Below, piece by piece: positions 54,801 through 64,000 of a stretch of 64,000 nucleotides of DNA. The stretch is from Rebecca billardiae RCC1528. Taxonomy: Eukaryota > Haptophyta. A program made the translations under genes and the position numbers. The stretch's first letter is position 1. Each line of letters opens with the position of its first letter. The notes under the pieces are model-generated. The model was not told where the DNA came from, did no database searches, and saw only the letters and a program-made list of their open reading frames with translations. Location: the NCBI GenBank assembly GCA_965240325.2, contig OZ251236.1, positions 496,001-560,000 of the forward strand. Direction: 5' to 3'.

Positions 54801-57800
54801 ATTGCGCTCAGTGGTACGGCCAGTCTGCCGACCAGGCCAGCTGCGATGCCCAGCGCGACGCAAGCCTCCTGCGCCTGCGGGTGGCAGTCGTGGGGCATCC
54901 GCCATCGGCGGGCGCGCGCACGCGTGGCAGGCGGCGAGGGGGGATGCATATGAGCGTGGACACTTCTCGCGTACGAGATTATGACGGGGATGCATGGTGG
55001 TGGGGGAGGCGCAAGTCGTCGTGTCCATCTCACAGAAGGGGGTGCGCACGCGCGCACACCGCAGTCCCTGAAAGTGATGCAGAGAAGCCCATGAAGCACT
55101 TCTCGACGGCGCCACCTGTCCACACGACGTTGCCGGCGGTGCCCGATGTGCACGCGGCGCCCACGGGCGTGGACGGCGGCGGTGGCGGCGCGCTGGCCGA
55201 CAGCTCGCAGATGTACGCCGGCACGATGTTGAGGCATGGCCAATCACCCCACGTGTCGCCATACCAGAAGATCCCGTCGAAGCTGGCGCAGTCCTGGTTG
55301 CCTTGAAGGTTGTTCGGCTGCTCAATCCGCCACGGGTAGAAGCCGGCCAGCTTGGAGTCGCTGCCGCGCACAAACACGTTCTCCGTCTGCGAGTCGCTCG
55401 GCGCGACCCACGCGTCAGCCACACCCGTCAAGTTGAGGTGGTACAGCAAGTACTGCACCTCGCGCTCGCTGCCGGGCAGAAAGAGATGGCCCGACAGCCC
55501 GGCTGACGCGTTGCCCAACGCAGCACAGCCTGCAGCCGCCTGCGCGTGCGTCGCGCTGGTCTTGAAGCCGACGAAGCACTTGTCCACGGCGCCGCCCGTC
55601 CACACGGCAGCCCCCATGTCGCCAACGGAGCACGCGCGGCCCAGCGCAGTCGGCGGTGGCGGCGGTGGTGGAGCGACGAGCTCGCACACGTAGCTGGACA
55701 CCAGCGCGCACGCATGATGCGTGTAAATGCCGTCGGACGTGCGCATCTGCACGCAGTACGGCGTGCCAGACGCATCTGGAAACCCGTTCTGGCGCGGGCC
55801 GGCCAGCCAGTTGTGCAGTCCCACTGGCTGACCATCGGCGCGCGCCCACTCGCCAAGCGTAAGCGCCGTGGGAGCTCCTTCCGTCTGGTCCTTCATGCCG
55901 ATCCATGGGCCGTCGGCTGCCGCCATGCCGAGTGAGCTCGTGTTGAGCTGCGTGAGCGCGAACGCAATCTCGCCGACGCTCAGCGGCGTCAGAAGTCGTC
56001 CGATGTACGCGCCCTCCGTCGCAGTCCCCAGCGACTCGCACGCAGCTTGCGCCTGCGCGCGCGCGCGGGCGCAGCAGGCAGACGACGAGCGCGCGCGCGG
56101 CGCAACACGCCGAGGCGGGGCACGGAGCGCAGGGCGGTGAGCGCAGCGCAGGCGAGGAGCGTTCGCAGGCATGCGTGCGCGCGTACCGCCGCCCACGTGG
56201 TCGTCAGATTCGAGGTGAAGCCCATGATGCACTTGTCGACCACGCCTGAGGTCCAAATGGCGTTGCCAGCGTCGCCCTGCCAGCACGGCGGCACGAACTG
56301 GCCCGCCACTGCTGCGCTTGGCGCCGGGGGCGAGTGTGGCGGGCTCGGCGGCGGGCTCGGCGGTGGCGAAGGCGGCGGCGAGGGCGGTGGCGACGGTGGC
56401 GGCGGCGGGGCCGGTGGGCTCGGAGGTGGCAGGCTCGGCGGCGGGCTCGGTGGCGGCGGGCGCGGAGGTGGCGACGGCGGACGCGGCGGGCTCGGCGGCG
56501 GGCGCGGCGGTGGGCTCGGCGGGGGGCTCGGCGGTGAGCTCGGCGGGGGGCTCGGCGGAGGGGGTGAAAGCGATCGCGTGATGGTGAGGTTGCTCACGCG
56601 ATTGGGCTCGTTGGGTTGCGTCATGCCGCTCCGGCTGAGCCCGCCTAGGTACACCCTCACATCCGAGAATGCAGCGCGCACGCCGCCGTTCGCGTATGTG
56701 TGCTCGCAAGCTGTCGACGTGCTGTTTGCGCTGTCCGAAAGCTCGACACGAATGGTGGATAGGGAGAGAGTGGCTGTGATGTGAATCGGCATGCCCGGCG
56801 CGGGAATGTCAAAGACGCCGCAGCCGTCGTCGCTTGCGCCGGAGTGGTCCGTTCTCACGTAGAGGCCGTCAGTGAACCCAAAGGCGACGTACAGCACACG
56901 GTCGCCATATGAGCAGCAGCCGCCGCCGGTGACGGTGAGGTGGAGAACGTCGCGCCACCCGCCGTCGTAAACGTTTGCAAGCGGCTCGAGCGACAGGCGA
57001 ACGGTGAATTCCTCCGGCACGTCGATCGTGGCGATGTGGTTGTTCAATCCAGGCTGGACCGGCCCCGCGAGCTCGAGCAGCACGCCCGGCGTCAACGGCT
57101 GCGCCGGAGGGTCGACGAGCTCGCACACGTAGCCGTACGTATTCGTGCACGGGTGATTTGTGGCCCACTGCGTGCCGCCGCGACGGGGCGGGTCAATCAG
57201 CCGCACGCAATCGCCGACATGAGTGTTACGGTTTGGATACCACTCCGTGTACGCGAGCGCCTCGCCACTCACTGCGAGATAGTCGTCAGTTGAGGTGATG
57301 TCGAAGACGCCTATCCACGGCTGGCTCATCGAGATCAAGTCCAGGTGGTAGTACCAGTACTGGAGCTCGATTGCGCTCAGTGGTACGGCCAGTCTGCCGA
57401 CCAGGCCAGCAGCGATGCCCAGCGCGACGCAAGCCTCCTGCGCCTGCGGGTGGCAGTCGTGGGGCATCCGCCATCGGCGGGCGCGCGCACGCGTGGCAGG
57501 CGGCGAGGGGGGATGCATATGAGCGTGGACACTTCTCGCGTACGAGATGTTGAGGACGCATGGTGGTGGGGGAGGCGCAAGTCGTCGTGTCCATCTCACA
57601 GAAGGGGGTGCGCACGCGCGCACACCGCAGTCCCTGAAAGTGATGCAGAGAAGCCCATGAAGCACTTCTCGACGGCGCCACCTGTCCACACGACGTTGCC
57701 GGCGGTGCCCGATGTGCACGCGGCGCCCACGGGCGTGGACGGCGGCGGTGGCGGCGCGCTGGCCGACAGCTCGCAGATGTACGCCGGCACGATGTTGAGG

Positions 57801-60800
57801 CATGGCCAATCACCCCACGTGTCGCCATACCAGAAGATCCCGTCGAAGCTGGCGCAGTCCTGGTTGCCTTGAAGGTTGTTCGGCTGCTCAATCCGCCACG
57901 GGTAGAAGCCGGCCAGCTTGGAGTCGCTGCCGCGCACAAACACGTTCTCCGTCTGCGAGTCGCTCGGCGCGACCCACGCGTCAGCCACACCCGTCAAGTT
58001 GAGGTGGTACAGCAAGTACTGCACCTCGCGCTCGCTGCCGGGCAGAAAGAGATGGCCCGACAGCCCGGCTGACGCGTTGCCCAACGCAGCACAGCCTGCA
58101 GCCGCCTGCGCGTGCGTCGCGCTGGTCTTGAAGCCGACGAAGCACTTGTCCACGGCGCCGCCCGTCCACACGGCAGCCCCCATGTCGCCAACGGAGCACG
58201 CGCGGCCCAGCGCAGTCGGCGGTGGCGGCGGTGGTGGAGCGACGAGCTCGCACACGTAGCTGGACACCAGCGCGCACGCATGATGCGTGTAAATGCCGTC
58301 GGACGTGCGCATCTGCACGCAGTACGGCGTGCCAGACGCATCTGGAAACCCGTTCTGGCGCGGGCCGGCCAGCCAGTTGTGCAGTCCCACTGGCTGACCA
58401 TCGGCGCGCGCCCACTCGCCAAGCGTAAGCGCCGTGGGAGCTCCTTCCGTCTGGTCCTTCATGCCGATCCATGGGCCGTCGGCTGCCGCCATGCCGAGTG
58501 AGCTCGTGTTGAGCTGCGTGAGCGCGAACGCAATCTCGCCGACGCTCAGCGGCGTCAGAAGTCGTCCGATGTACGCGCCCTCCGTCGCAGTCCCCAGCGA
58601 CTCGCACGCAGCTTGCGCCTGCGCGCGCGCGCGGGCGCAGCAGGCAGACGACGAGCGCGCGCGCGGCGCAACACGCCGAGGCGGGGCACGGAGCGCAGGG
58701 CGGTGAGCGCAGCGCAGGCGAGGAGCGTTCGCAGGCATGCGTGCGCGCGTACCGCCGCCCACGTGGTCGTCAGATTCGAGGTGAAGCCCATGATGCACTT
58801 GTCGACCACGCCTGAGGTCCAAATGGCGTTGCCAGCGTCGCCCTGCCAGCACGGCGGCACGAACTGGCCCGCCACTGCTGCGCTTGGCGCCGGGGGCGAG
58901 TGTGGCGGGCTCGGCGGCGGGCTCGGCGGTGGCGAAGGCGGCGGCGAGGGCGGTGGCGACGGTGGCGGCGGCGGGGCCGGTGGGCTCGGAGGTGGCAGGC
59001 TCGGCGGCGGGCTCGGTGGCGGCGGGCGCGGAGGTGGCGACGGCGGACGCGGCGGGCTCGGCGGCGGGCGCGGCGGTGGGCTCGGCGGGGGGCTCGGCGG
59101 TGAGCTCGGCGGGGGGCTCGGCGGAGGGGGTGAAAGCGATCGCGTGATGGTGAGGTTGCTCACGCGATTGGGCTCGTTGGGTTGCGTCATGCCGCTCCGG
59201 CTGAGCCCGCCTAGGTACACCCTCACATCCGAGAATGCAGCGCGCACGCCGCCGTTCGCGTATGTGTGCTCGCAAGCTGTCGACGTGCTGTTTGCGCTGT
59301 CCGAAAGCTCGACACGAATGGTGGATAGGGAGAGAGTGGCTGTGATGTGAATCGGCATGCCCGGCGCGGGAATGTCAAAGACGCCGCAGCCGTCGTCGCT
59401 TGCGCCGGAGTGGTCCGTTCTCACGTAGAGGCCGTCAGTGAACCCAAAGGCGACGTACAGCACACGGTCGCCATATGAGCAGCAGCCGCCGCCGGTGACG
59501 GTGAGGTGGAGAACGTCGCGCCACCCGCCGTCGTAAACGTTTGCAAGCGGCTCGAGCGACAGGCGAACGGTGAATTCCTCCGGCACGTCGATCGTGGCGA
59601 TGTGGTTGTTCAATCCAGGCTGGACCGGCCCCGCGAGCTCGAGCAGCACGCCCGGCGTCAACGGCTGCGCCGGAGGGTCGACGAGCTCGCACACGTAGCC
59701 GTACGTATTCGTGCACGGGTGATTTGTGGCCCACTGCGTGCCGCCGCGACGGGGCGGGTCAATCAGCCGCACGCAATCGCCGACATGAGTGTTACGGTTT
59801 GGATACCACTCCGTGTACGCGAGCGCCTCGCCACTCACTGCGAGATAGTCGTCAGTTGAGGTGATGTCGAAGACGCCTATCCACGGCTGGCTCATCGAGA
59901 TCAAGTCCAGGTGGTAGTACCAGTACTGGAGCTCGATTGCGCTCAGTGGTACGGCCAGTCTGCCGACCAGGCCAGCAGCGATGCCCAGCGCGACGCAAGC
60001 CTCCTGCGCCTGCGGGTGGCAGTCGTGGGGCATCCGCCATCGGCGGGCGCGCGCACGCGTGGCAGGCGGCGAGGGGGGATGCATATGAGCGTGGACACTT
60101 CTCGCGTACGAGATGTTGAGGACGCATGGTGGTGGGGGAGGCGCAAGTCGTCGTGTCCATCTCACAGAAGGGGGTGCGCACGCGCGCACACCGCAGTCCC
60201 TGAAAGTGATGCAGAGAAGCCCATGAAGCACTTCTCGACGGCGCCACCTGTCCACACGACGTTGCCGGCGGTGCCCGATGTGCACGCGGCGCCCACGGGC
60301 GTGGACGGCGGCGGTGGCGGCGCGCTGGCCGACAGCTCGCAGATGTACGCCGGCACGATGTTGAGGCATGGCCAATCACCCCACGTGTCGCCATACCAGA
60401 AGATCCCGTCGAAGCTGGCGCAGTCCTGGTTGCCTTGAAGGTTGTTCGGCTGCTCAATCCGCCACGGGTAGAAGCCGGCCAGCTTGGAGTCGCTGCCGCG
60501 CACAAACACGTTCTCCGTCTGCGAGTCGCTCGGCGCGACCCACGCGTCAGCCACACCCGTCAAGTTGAGGTGGTACAGCAAGTACTGCACCTCGCGCTCG
60601 CTGCCGGGCAGAAAGAGATGGCCCGACAGCCCGGCTGACGCGTTGCCCAACGCAGCACAGCCTGCAGCCGCCTGCGCGTGCGTCGCGCTGGTCTTGAAGC
60701 CGACGAAGCACTTGTCCACGGCGCCGCCCGTCCACACGGCAGCCCCCATGTCGCCAACGGAGCACGCGCGGCCCAGCGCAGTCGGCGGTGGCGGCGGTGG

Positions 60801-63800
60801 TGGAGCGACGAGCTCGCACACGTAGCTGGACACCAGCGCGCACGCATGATGCGTGTAAATGCCGTCGGACGTGCGCATCTGCACGCAGTACGGCGTGCCA
60901 GACGCATCTGGAAACCCGTTCTGGCGCGGGCCGGCCAGCCAGTTGTGCAGTCCCACTGGCTGACCATCGGCGCGCGCCCACTCGCCAAGCGTAAGCGCCG
61001 TGGGAGCTCCTTCCGTCTGGTCCTTCATGCCGATCCATGGGCCGTCGGCTGCCGCCATGCCGAGTGAGCTCGTGTTGAGCTGCGTGAGCGCGAACGCAAT
61101 CTCGCCGACGCTCAGCGGCGTCAGAAGTCGTCCGATGTACGCGCCCTCCGTCGCAGTCCCCAGCGACTCGCACGCAGCTTGCGCCTGCGCGCGCGCGCGG
61201 GCGCAGCAGGCAGACGACGAGCGCGCGCGCGGCGCAACACGCCGAGGCGGGGCACGGAGCGCAGGGCGGTGAGCGCAGCGCAGGCGAGGAGCGTTCGCAG
61301 GCATGCGTGCGCGCGTACCGCCGCCCACGTGGTCGTCAGATTCGAGGTGAAGCCCATGATGCACTTGTCGACCACGCCTGAGGTCCAAATGGCGTTGCCA
61401 GCGTCGCCCTGCCAGCACGGCGGCACGAACTGGCCCGCCACTGCTGCGCTTGGCGCCGGGGGCGAGTGTGGCGGGCTCGGCGGCGGGCTCGGCGGTGGCG
61501 AAGGCGGCGGCGAGGGCGGTGGCGACGGTGGCGGCGGCGGGGCCGGTGGGCTCGGAGGTGGCAGGCTCGGCGGCGGGCTCGGTGGCGGCGGGCGCGGAGG
61601 TGGCGACGGCGGACGCGGCGGGCTCGGCGGCGGGCGCGGCGGTGGGCTCGGCGGGGGGCTCGGCGGTGAGCTCGGCGGGGGGCTCGGCGGAGGGGGTGAA
61701 AGCGATCGCGTGATGGTGAGGTTGCTCACGCGATTGGGCTCGTTGGGTTGCGTCATGCCGCTCCGGCTGAGCCCGCCTAGGTACACCCTCACATCCGAGA
61801 ATGCAGCGCGCACGCCGCCGTTCGCGTATGTGTGCTCGCAAGCTGTCGACGTGCTGTTTGCGCTGTCCGAAAGCTCGACACGAATGGTGGATAGGGAGAG
61901 AGTGGCTGTGATGTGAATCGGCATGCCCGGCGCGGGAATGTCAAAGACGCCGCAGCCGTCGTCGCTTGCGCCGGAGTGGTCCGTTCTCACGTAGAGGCCG
62001 TCAGTGAACCCAAAGGCGACGTACAGCACACGGTCGCCATATGAGCAGCAGCCGCCGCCGGTGACGGTGAGGTGGAGAACGTCGCGCCACCCGCCGTCGT
62101 AAACGTTTGCAAGCGGCTCGAGCGACAGGCGAACGGTGAATTCCTCCGGCACGTCGATCGTGGCGATGTGGTTGTTCAATCCAGGCTGGACCGGCCCCGC
62201 GAGCTCGAGCAGCACGCCCGGCGTCAACGGCTGCGCCGGAGGGTCGACGAGCTCGCACACGTAGCCGTACGTATTCGTGCACGGGTGATTTGTGGCCCAC
62301 TGCGTGCCGCCGCGACGGGGCGGGTCAATCAGCCGCACGCAATCGCCGACATGAGTGTTACGGTTTGGATACCACTCCGTGTACGCGAGCGCCTCGCCAC
62401 TCACTGCGAGATAGTCGTCAGTTGAGGTGATGTCGAAGACGCCTATCCACGGCTGGCTCATCGAGATCAAGTCCAGGTGGTAGTACCAGTACTGGAGCTC
62501 GATTGCGCTCAGTGGTACGGCCAGTCTGCCGACCAGGCCAGCTGCGATGCCCAGCGCGACGCAAGCCTCCTGCGCCTGCGGGTGGCAGTCGTGGGGCATC
62601 CGCCATCGGCGGGCGCGCGCACGCGTGGCAGGCGGCGAGGGGGGATGCATATGAGCGTGGACACTTCTCGCGTACGAGATTATGACGGGGATGCATGGTG
62701 GTGGGGGAGGCGCAAGTCGTCGTGTCCATCTCACAGAAGGGGGTGCGCACGCGCGCACACCGCAGTCCCTGAAAGTGATGCAGAGAAGCCCATGAAGCAC
62801 TTCTCGACGGCGCCACCTGTCCACACGACGTTGCCGGCGGTGCCCGATGTGCACGCGGCGCCCACGGGCGTGGACGGCGGCGGTGGCGGCGCGCTGGCCG
62901 ACAGCTCGCAGATGTACGCCGGCACGATGTTGAGGCATGGCCAATCACCCCACGTGTCGCCATACCAGAAGATCCCGTCGAAGCTGGCGCAGTCCTGGTT
63001 GCCTTGAAGGTTGTTCGGCTGCTCAATCCGCCACGGGTAGAAGCCGGCCAGCTTGGAGTCGCTGCCGCGCACAAACACGTTCTCCGTCTGCGAGTCGCTC
63101 GGCGCGACCCACGCGTCAGCCACACCCGTCAAGTTGAGGTGGTACAGCAAGTACTGCACCTCGCGCTCGCTGCCGGGCAGAAAGAGATGGCCCGACAGCC
63201 CGGCTGACGCGTTGCCCAACGCAGCACAGCCTGCAGCCGCCTGCGCGTGCGTCGCGCTGGTCTTGAAGCCGACGAAGCACTTGTCCACGGCGCCGCCCGT
63301 CCACACGGCAGCCCCCATGTCGCCAACGGAGCACGCGCGGCCCAGCGCAGTCGGCGGTGGCGGCGGTGGTGGAGCGACGAGCTCGCACACGTAGCTGGAC
63401 ACCAGCGCGCACGCATGATGCGTGTAAATGCCGTCGGACGTGCGCATCTGCACGCAGTACGGCGTGCCAGACGCATCTGGAAACCCGTTCTGGCGCGGGC
63501 CGGCCAGCCAGTTGTGCAGTCCCACTGGCTGACCATCGGCGCGCGCCCACTCGCCAAGCGTAAGCGCCGTGGGAGCTCCTTCCGTCTGGTCCTTCATGCC
63601 GATCCATGGGCCGTCGGCTGCCGCCATGCCGAGTGAGCTCGTGTTGAGCTGCGTGAGCGCGAACGCAATCTCGCCGACGCTCAGCGGCGTCAGAAGTCGT
63701 CCGATGTACGCGCCCTCCGTCGCAGTCCCCAGCGACTCGCACGCAGCTTGCGCCTGCGCGCGCGCGCGGGCGCAGCAGGCAGACGACGAGCGCGCGCGCG

Positions 63801-64000
63801 GCGCAACACGCCGAGGCGGGGCACGGAGCGCAGGGCGGTGAGCGCAGCGCAGGCGAGGAGCGTTCGCAGGCATGCGTGCGCGCGTACCGCCGCCCACGTG
63901 GTCGTCAGATTCGAGGTGAAGCCCATGATGCACTTGTCGACCACGCCTGAGGTCCAAATGGCGTTGCCAGCGTCGCCCTGCCAGCACGGCGGCACGAACT
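37874..64000 (-). CDS. Giant polycystin-like REJ/GPS receptor with tandem C-type lectin modules (5'-partial)
   Basis: Proposed exons on the minus strand are 37874..49732, 49922..50914, 51049..52305, 52491..53483, 53618..54874, 55060..56052, 56187..57443, 57626..58618, 58753..60009, 60192..61184, 61319..62575, 62761..63753 and 63888..64000 (partial). All introns are GT-AG and phase 0 (134 bp, and 182-189 bp). About 8,070 residues are encoded here and the 5' end is missing. From N to C: repeated units of three C-type-lectin-like domains plus one LamG-like domain and a Pro-rich linker; a Pro/Ser stalk of about 1200 residues; a DDGSC motif; IPT/TIG repeats; REJ/PKD-like region; EGF-like; GPS; about five TM segments with a large cytosolic loop. 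This is the layout of polycystin-1-type receptors, but without a recognisable PLAT domain or the full 11-TM set. It is predicted to be a cell-surface sensor or adhesion protein binding glycans. The terminal exon of 11.9 kb may hide stop-free introns. Confidence 0.8.
39955..40235 (-). other. GPS autoproteolysis motif and EGF-like domain
   Basis: LVLCHFWNATSEAWSADGC, then VCACDHLTDFAAL, has the four Cys and two Trp of a GPS/GAIN motif with the intact HL-T cleavage tripeptide (codons at 39994-39986). N-terminal to it, CASGALCAPPGDSERGRC followed by VCECSPAFAGATC is EGF-like. Cleavage between Leu and Thr would leave the lectin ectodomain non-covalently attached to the TM part. Confidence 0.8.
40236..42890 (-). 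other. REJ/PKD-like and GAIN-proximal region
   Basis: Ig-like PKD/REJ features are visible: ARIVGPTSISACPDQRLRLS, LRYAWALDATVG, YIFKLRVTSF, TRAVIDGSSSTDPN and LTYSWAVERAG. These are typical strands of REJ modules in polycystin-1 and sea-urchin REJ proteins. The part nearest the GPS is probably the GAIN fold, by position. Confidence 0.65.
42890..44945 (-). other. IPT/TIG repeats and DDGSC motif
   Basis: About five IPT/TIG-type beta modules are marked by TLHGSFLGHLG, LLVRGAGFADHGG, TLTGAGFVDLG, TLSGAGFGG and TVSGGGFGG, each preceded by a Pro-Gly turn segment such as VDPAGGPVGGGTRI. N-terminal to them, CVRLDATNFDSSATIDDGSC (44945-44876) is the C-x-D-x-x-A-x-N-(F/Y)-x-x-x-A-x-x-DDGSC motif often found in algal and marine microbial surface proteins. 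Confidence 0.7.
45240..48852 (-). repeat. Pro/Ser-rich stalk encoded by a degenerate minisatellite
   Basis: About 1200 residues consist almost only of SPPP/PPPSPPP with rare L, N, K, A and H. At DNA level about nine imperfect higher-order units of roughly 300-380 bp recur; a marker (CTCGGCGGTGGCGACGGTGG on the plus strand) appears near 45675, 46060, 46438, 46812, 47118, 47494, 47848, 48150 and 48502. It resembles hydroxyproline-rich pherophorin or extensin stalks and would probably be O-glycosylated and rod-like. Long frames on the plus strand (Gly/Asp and Ala/Val-rich) are by-products of the repeat. Confidence 0.85.
48853..51425 (-). repeat. Lectin module unit U1 (proximal, diverged)
   Basis: 2573 bp. 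It encodes the same three CTLD plus LamG-like set as the others but with more substitutions, e.g. GQPNNSGGNQDCAYFDG and WGDGGCLSILAAYICEL in the middle CTLD. Its second intron (49733-49921, 189 bp) is 4 bp longer than in the other units and happens to be stop-free in frame. Confidence 0.85.
51426..53994 (-). repeat. Lectin module unit U2
   Basis: 2569 bp. Domain order along the protein: CTLD-A (starts FVPPCWQGDAGNAIWTSG, ends YVCELV), CTLD-B (LGRACSVGDMGAAVW to AYICELSA, with EQPNN and WGDWPC near the ligand loop), CTLD-C (ACTSGTAGNVVWTGG to GYVCELVD), then a LamG-like beta domain (TPGVLLELAGPVQPGLNNHI to VSNLTITRSLS) and a Pro-rich linker. Introns fall inside CTLD-A (53484-53617) and CTLD-C (52306-52490), both phase 0. 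U2 alone has Glu instead of Ala in LGNxSAGLSG of CTLD-B. Confidence 0.9.
53995..56563 (-). repeat. Lectin module unit U3
   Basis: 2569 bp, almost identical to U2; introns at 56053-56186 and 54875-55059. Confidence 0.9.
56564..59129 (-). repeat. Lectin module unit U4
   Basis: 2566 bp. Differs from U2/U3 by a replacement and 3-bp shortening inside the second intron (near 57547-57560) and a silent change near 57410. Introns at 58619-58752 and 57444-57625 (182 bp). Confidence 0.9.
59130..61695 (-). repeat. Lectin module unit U5
   Basis: 2566 bp, with the same intron-2 variant as U4, so U4 and U5 are sister copies. Introns at 61185-61318 and 60010-60191. Confidence 0.9.
61696..64000 (-). repeat. 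Lectin module unit U6 (cut by window end)
   Basis: About 2.3 kb of a unit with the U2/U3-type second intron (62576-62760, 185 bp). It stops within CTLD-A exon 1, so at least one more linker lies beyond the window. Confidence 0.9.

Noticed and set aside
48853-64000. Each 559- and 607-codon frame in the array as a separate gene
   Set aside because: Their ends fall at GT and AG splice signals and their N-terminal parts are out-of-frame translations of the LamG and linker region; spliced together they give one continuous protein.

Overview
The window looks like nuclear DNA of a GC-rich unicellular eukaryote, most probably a marine alga of the haptophyte type. Genes have spliceosomal introns, mostly about 100-190 bp, and many begin GTGCGCG. 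Products are eukaryotic: a centrin, an exostosin-type glycosyltransferase, RING-finger E3 ligases, a voltage-gated K+ channel with two RCK domains, and a REJ/GPS polycystin-like receptor. One small protein carries what looks like a thylakoid-lumen targeting sequence, and one gene has an in-frame UGA at a redox active site. The lineage is an inference from these traits; no rRNA or organelle marker is present.

Layout: 1-4055 is repeats (a TIR-bounded element of about 2 kb, and copy A of a dispersed element). 4636-5295 (-) is a FrnE/DsbA-like gene with UGA in place of the first active-site Cys codon, a strong selenoprotein candidate. 5640-6650 (-) is a membrane-anchored RING protein, divergent from a three-exon K+ channel gene at 7112-11656 (+). 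12015-13751 (+) is a GT47 exostosin-like enzyme. 14657-15320 (-) is centrin with one intron. 16073-19264 holds copies B and C of the dispersed element and a SINE-like insertion. 20355-23398 (+) is a six-exon multi-TM protein ending in a TIR-like domain. 23638-24541 is a large inverted repeat. 24651-26255 (+) is a RING-H2 protein. 27377-27727 (-) is a small, possibly lumen-targeted protein. 28764-30124 is a piggyBac-like non-autonomous element. 30276-32368 (-) and 32502-36487 (+) are a divergent pair of unrecognised genes. 36490-37610 carries palindromic copies of a tRNA-like 5' half.

From 37874 to the window end, minus strand, lies one enormous gene whose 5' end is outside the window. Its 3' part encodes a five-TM bundle, GPS, EGF-like, REJ, IPT/TIG and a Pro/Ser-rich stalk of about 1200 residues. 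Its 5' part is a tandem array of 2.57-kb genomic units; each encodes about 750 residues with three C-type-lectin-like domains, one LamG-like domain and a Pro-rich linker, split by two phase-0 introns. Five full units and part of a sixth are visible, giving about 8,000 residues in the window.

The genes are independent eukaryotic transcription units rather than an operon. A loose theme is cell surface and calcium (lectin/polycystin receptor, K+ channel with an IQ motif, centrin, glycosyltransferase), but the sequence does not show that they work together.
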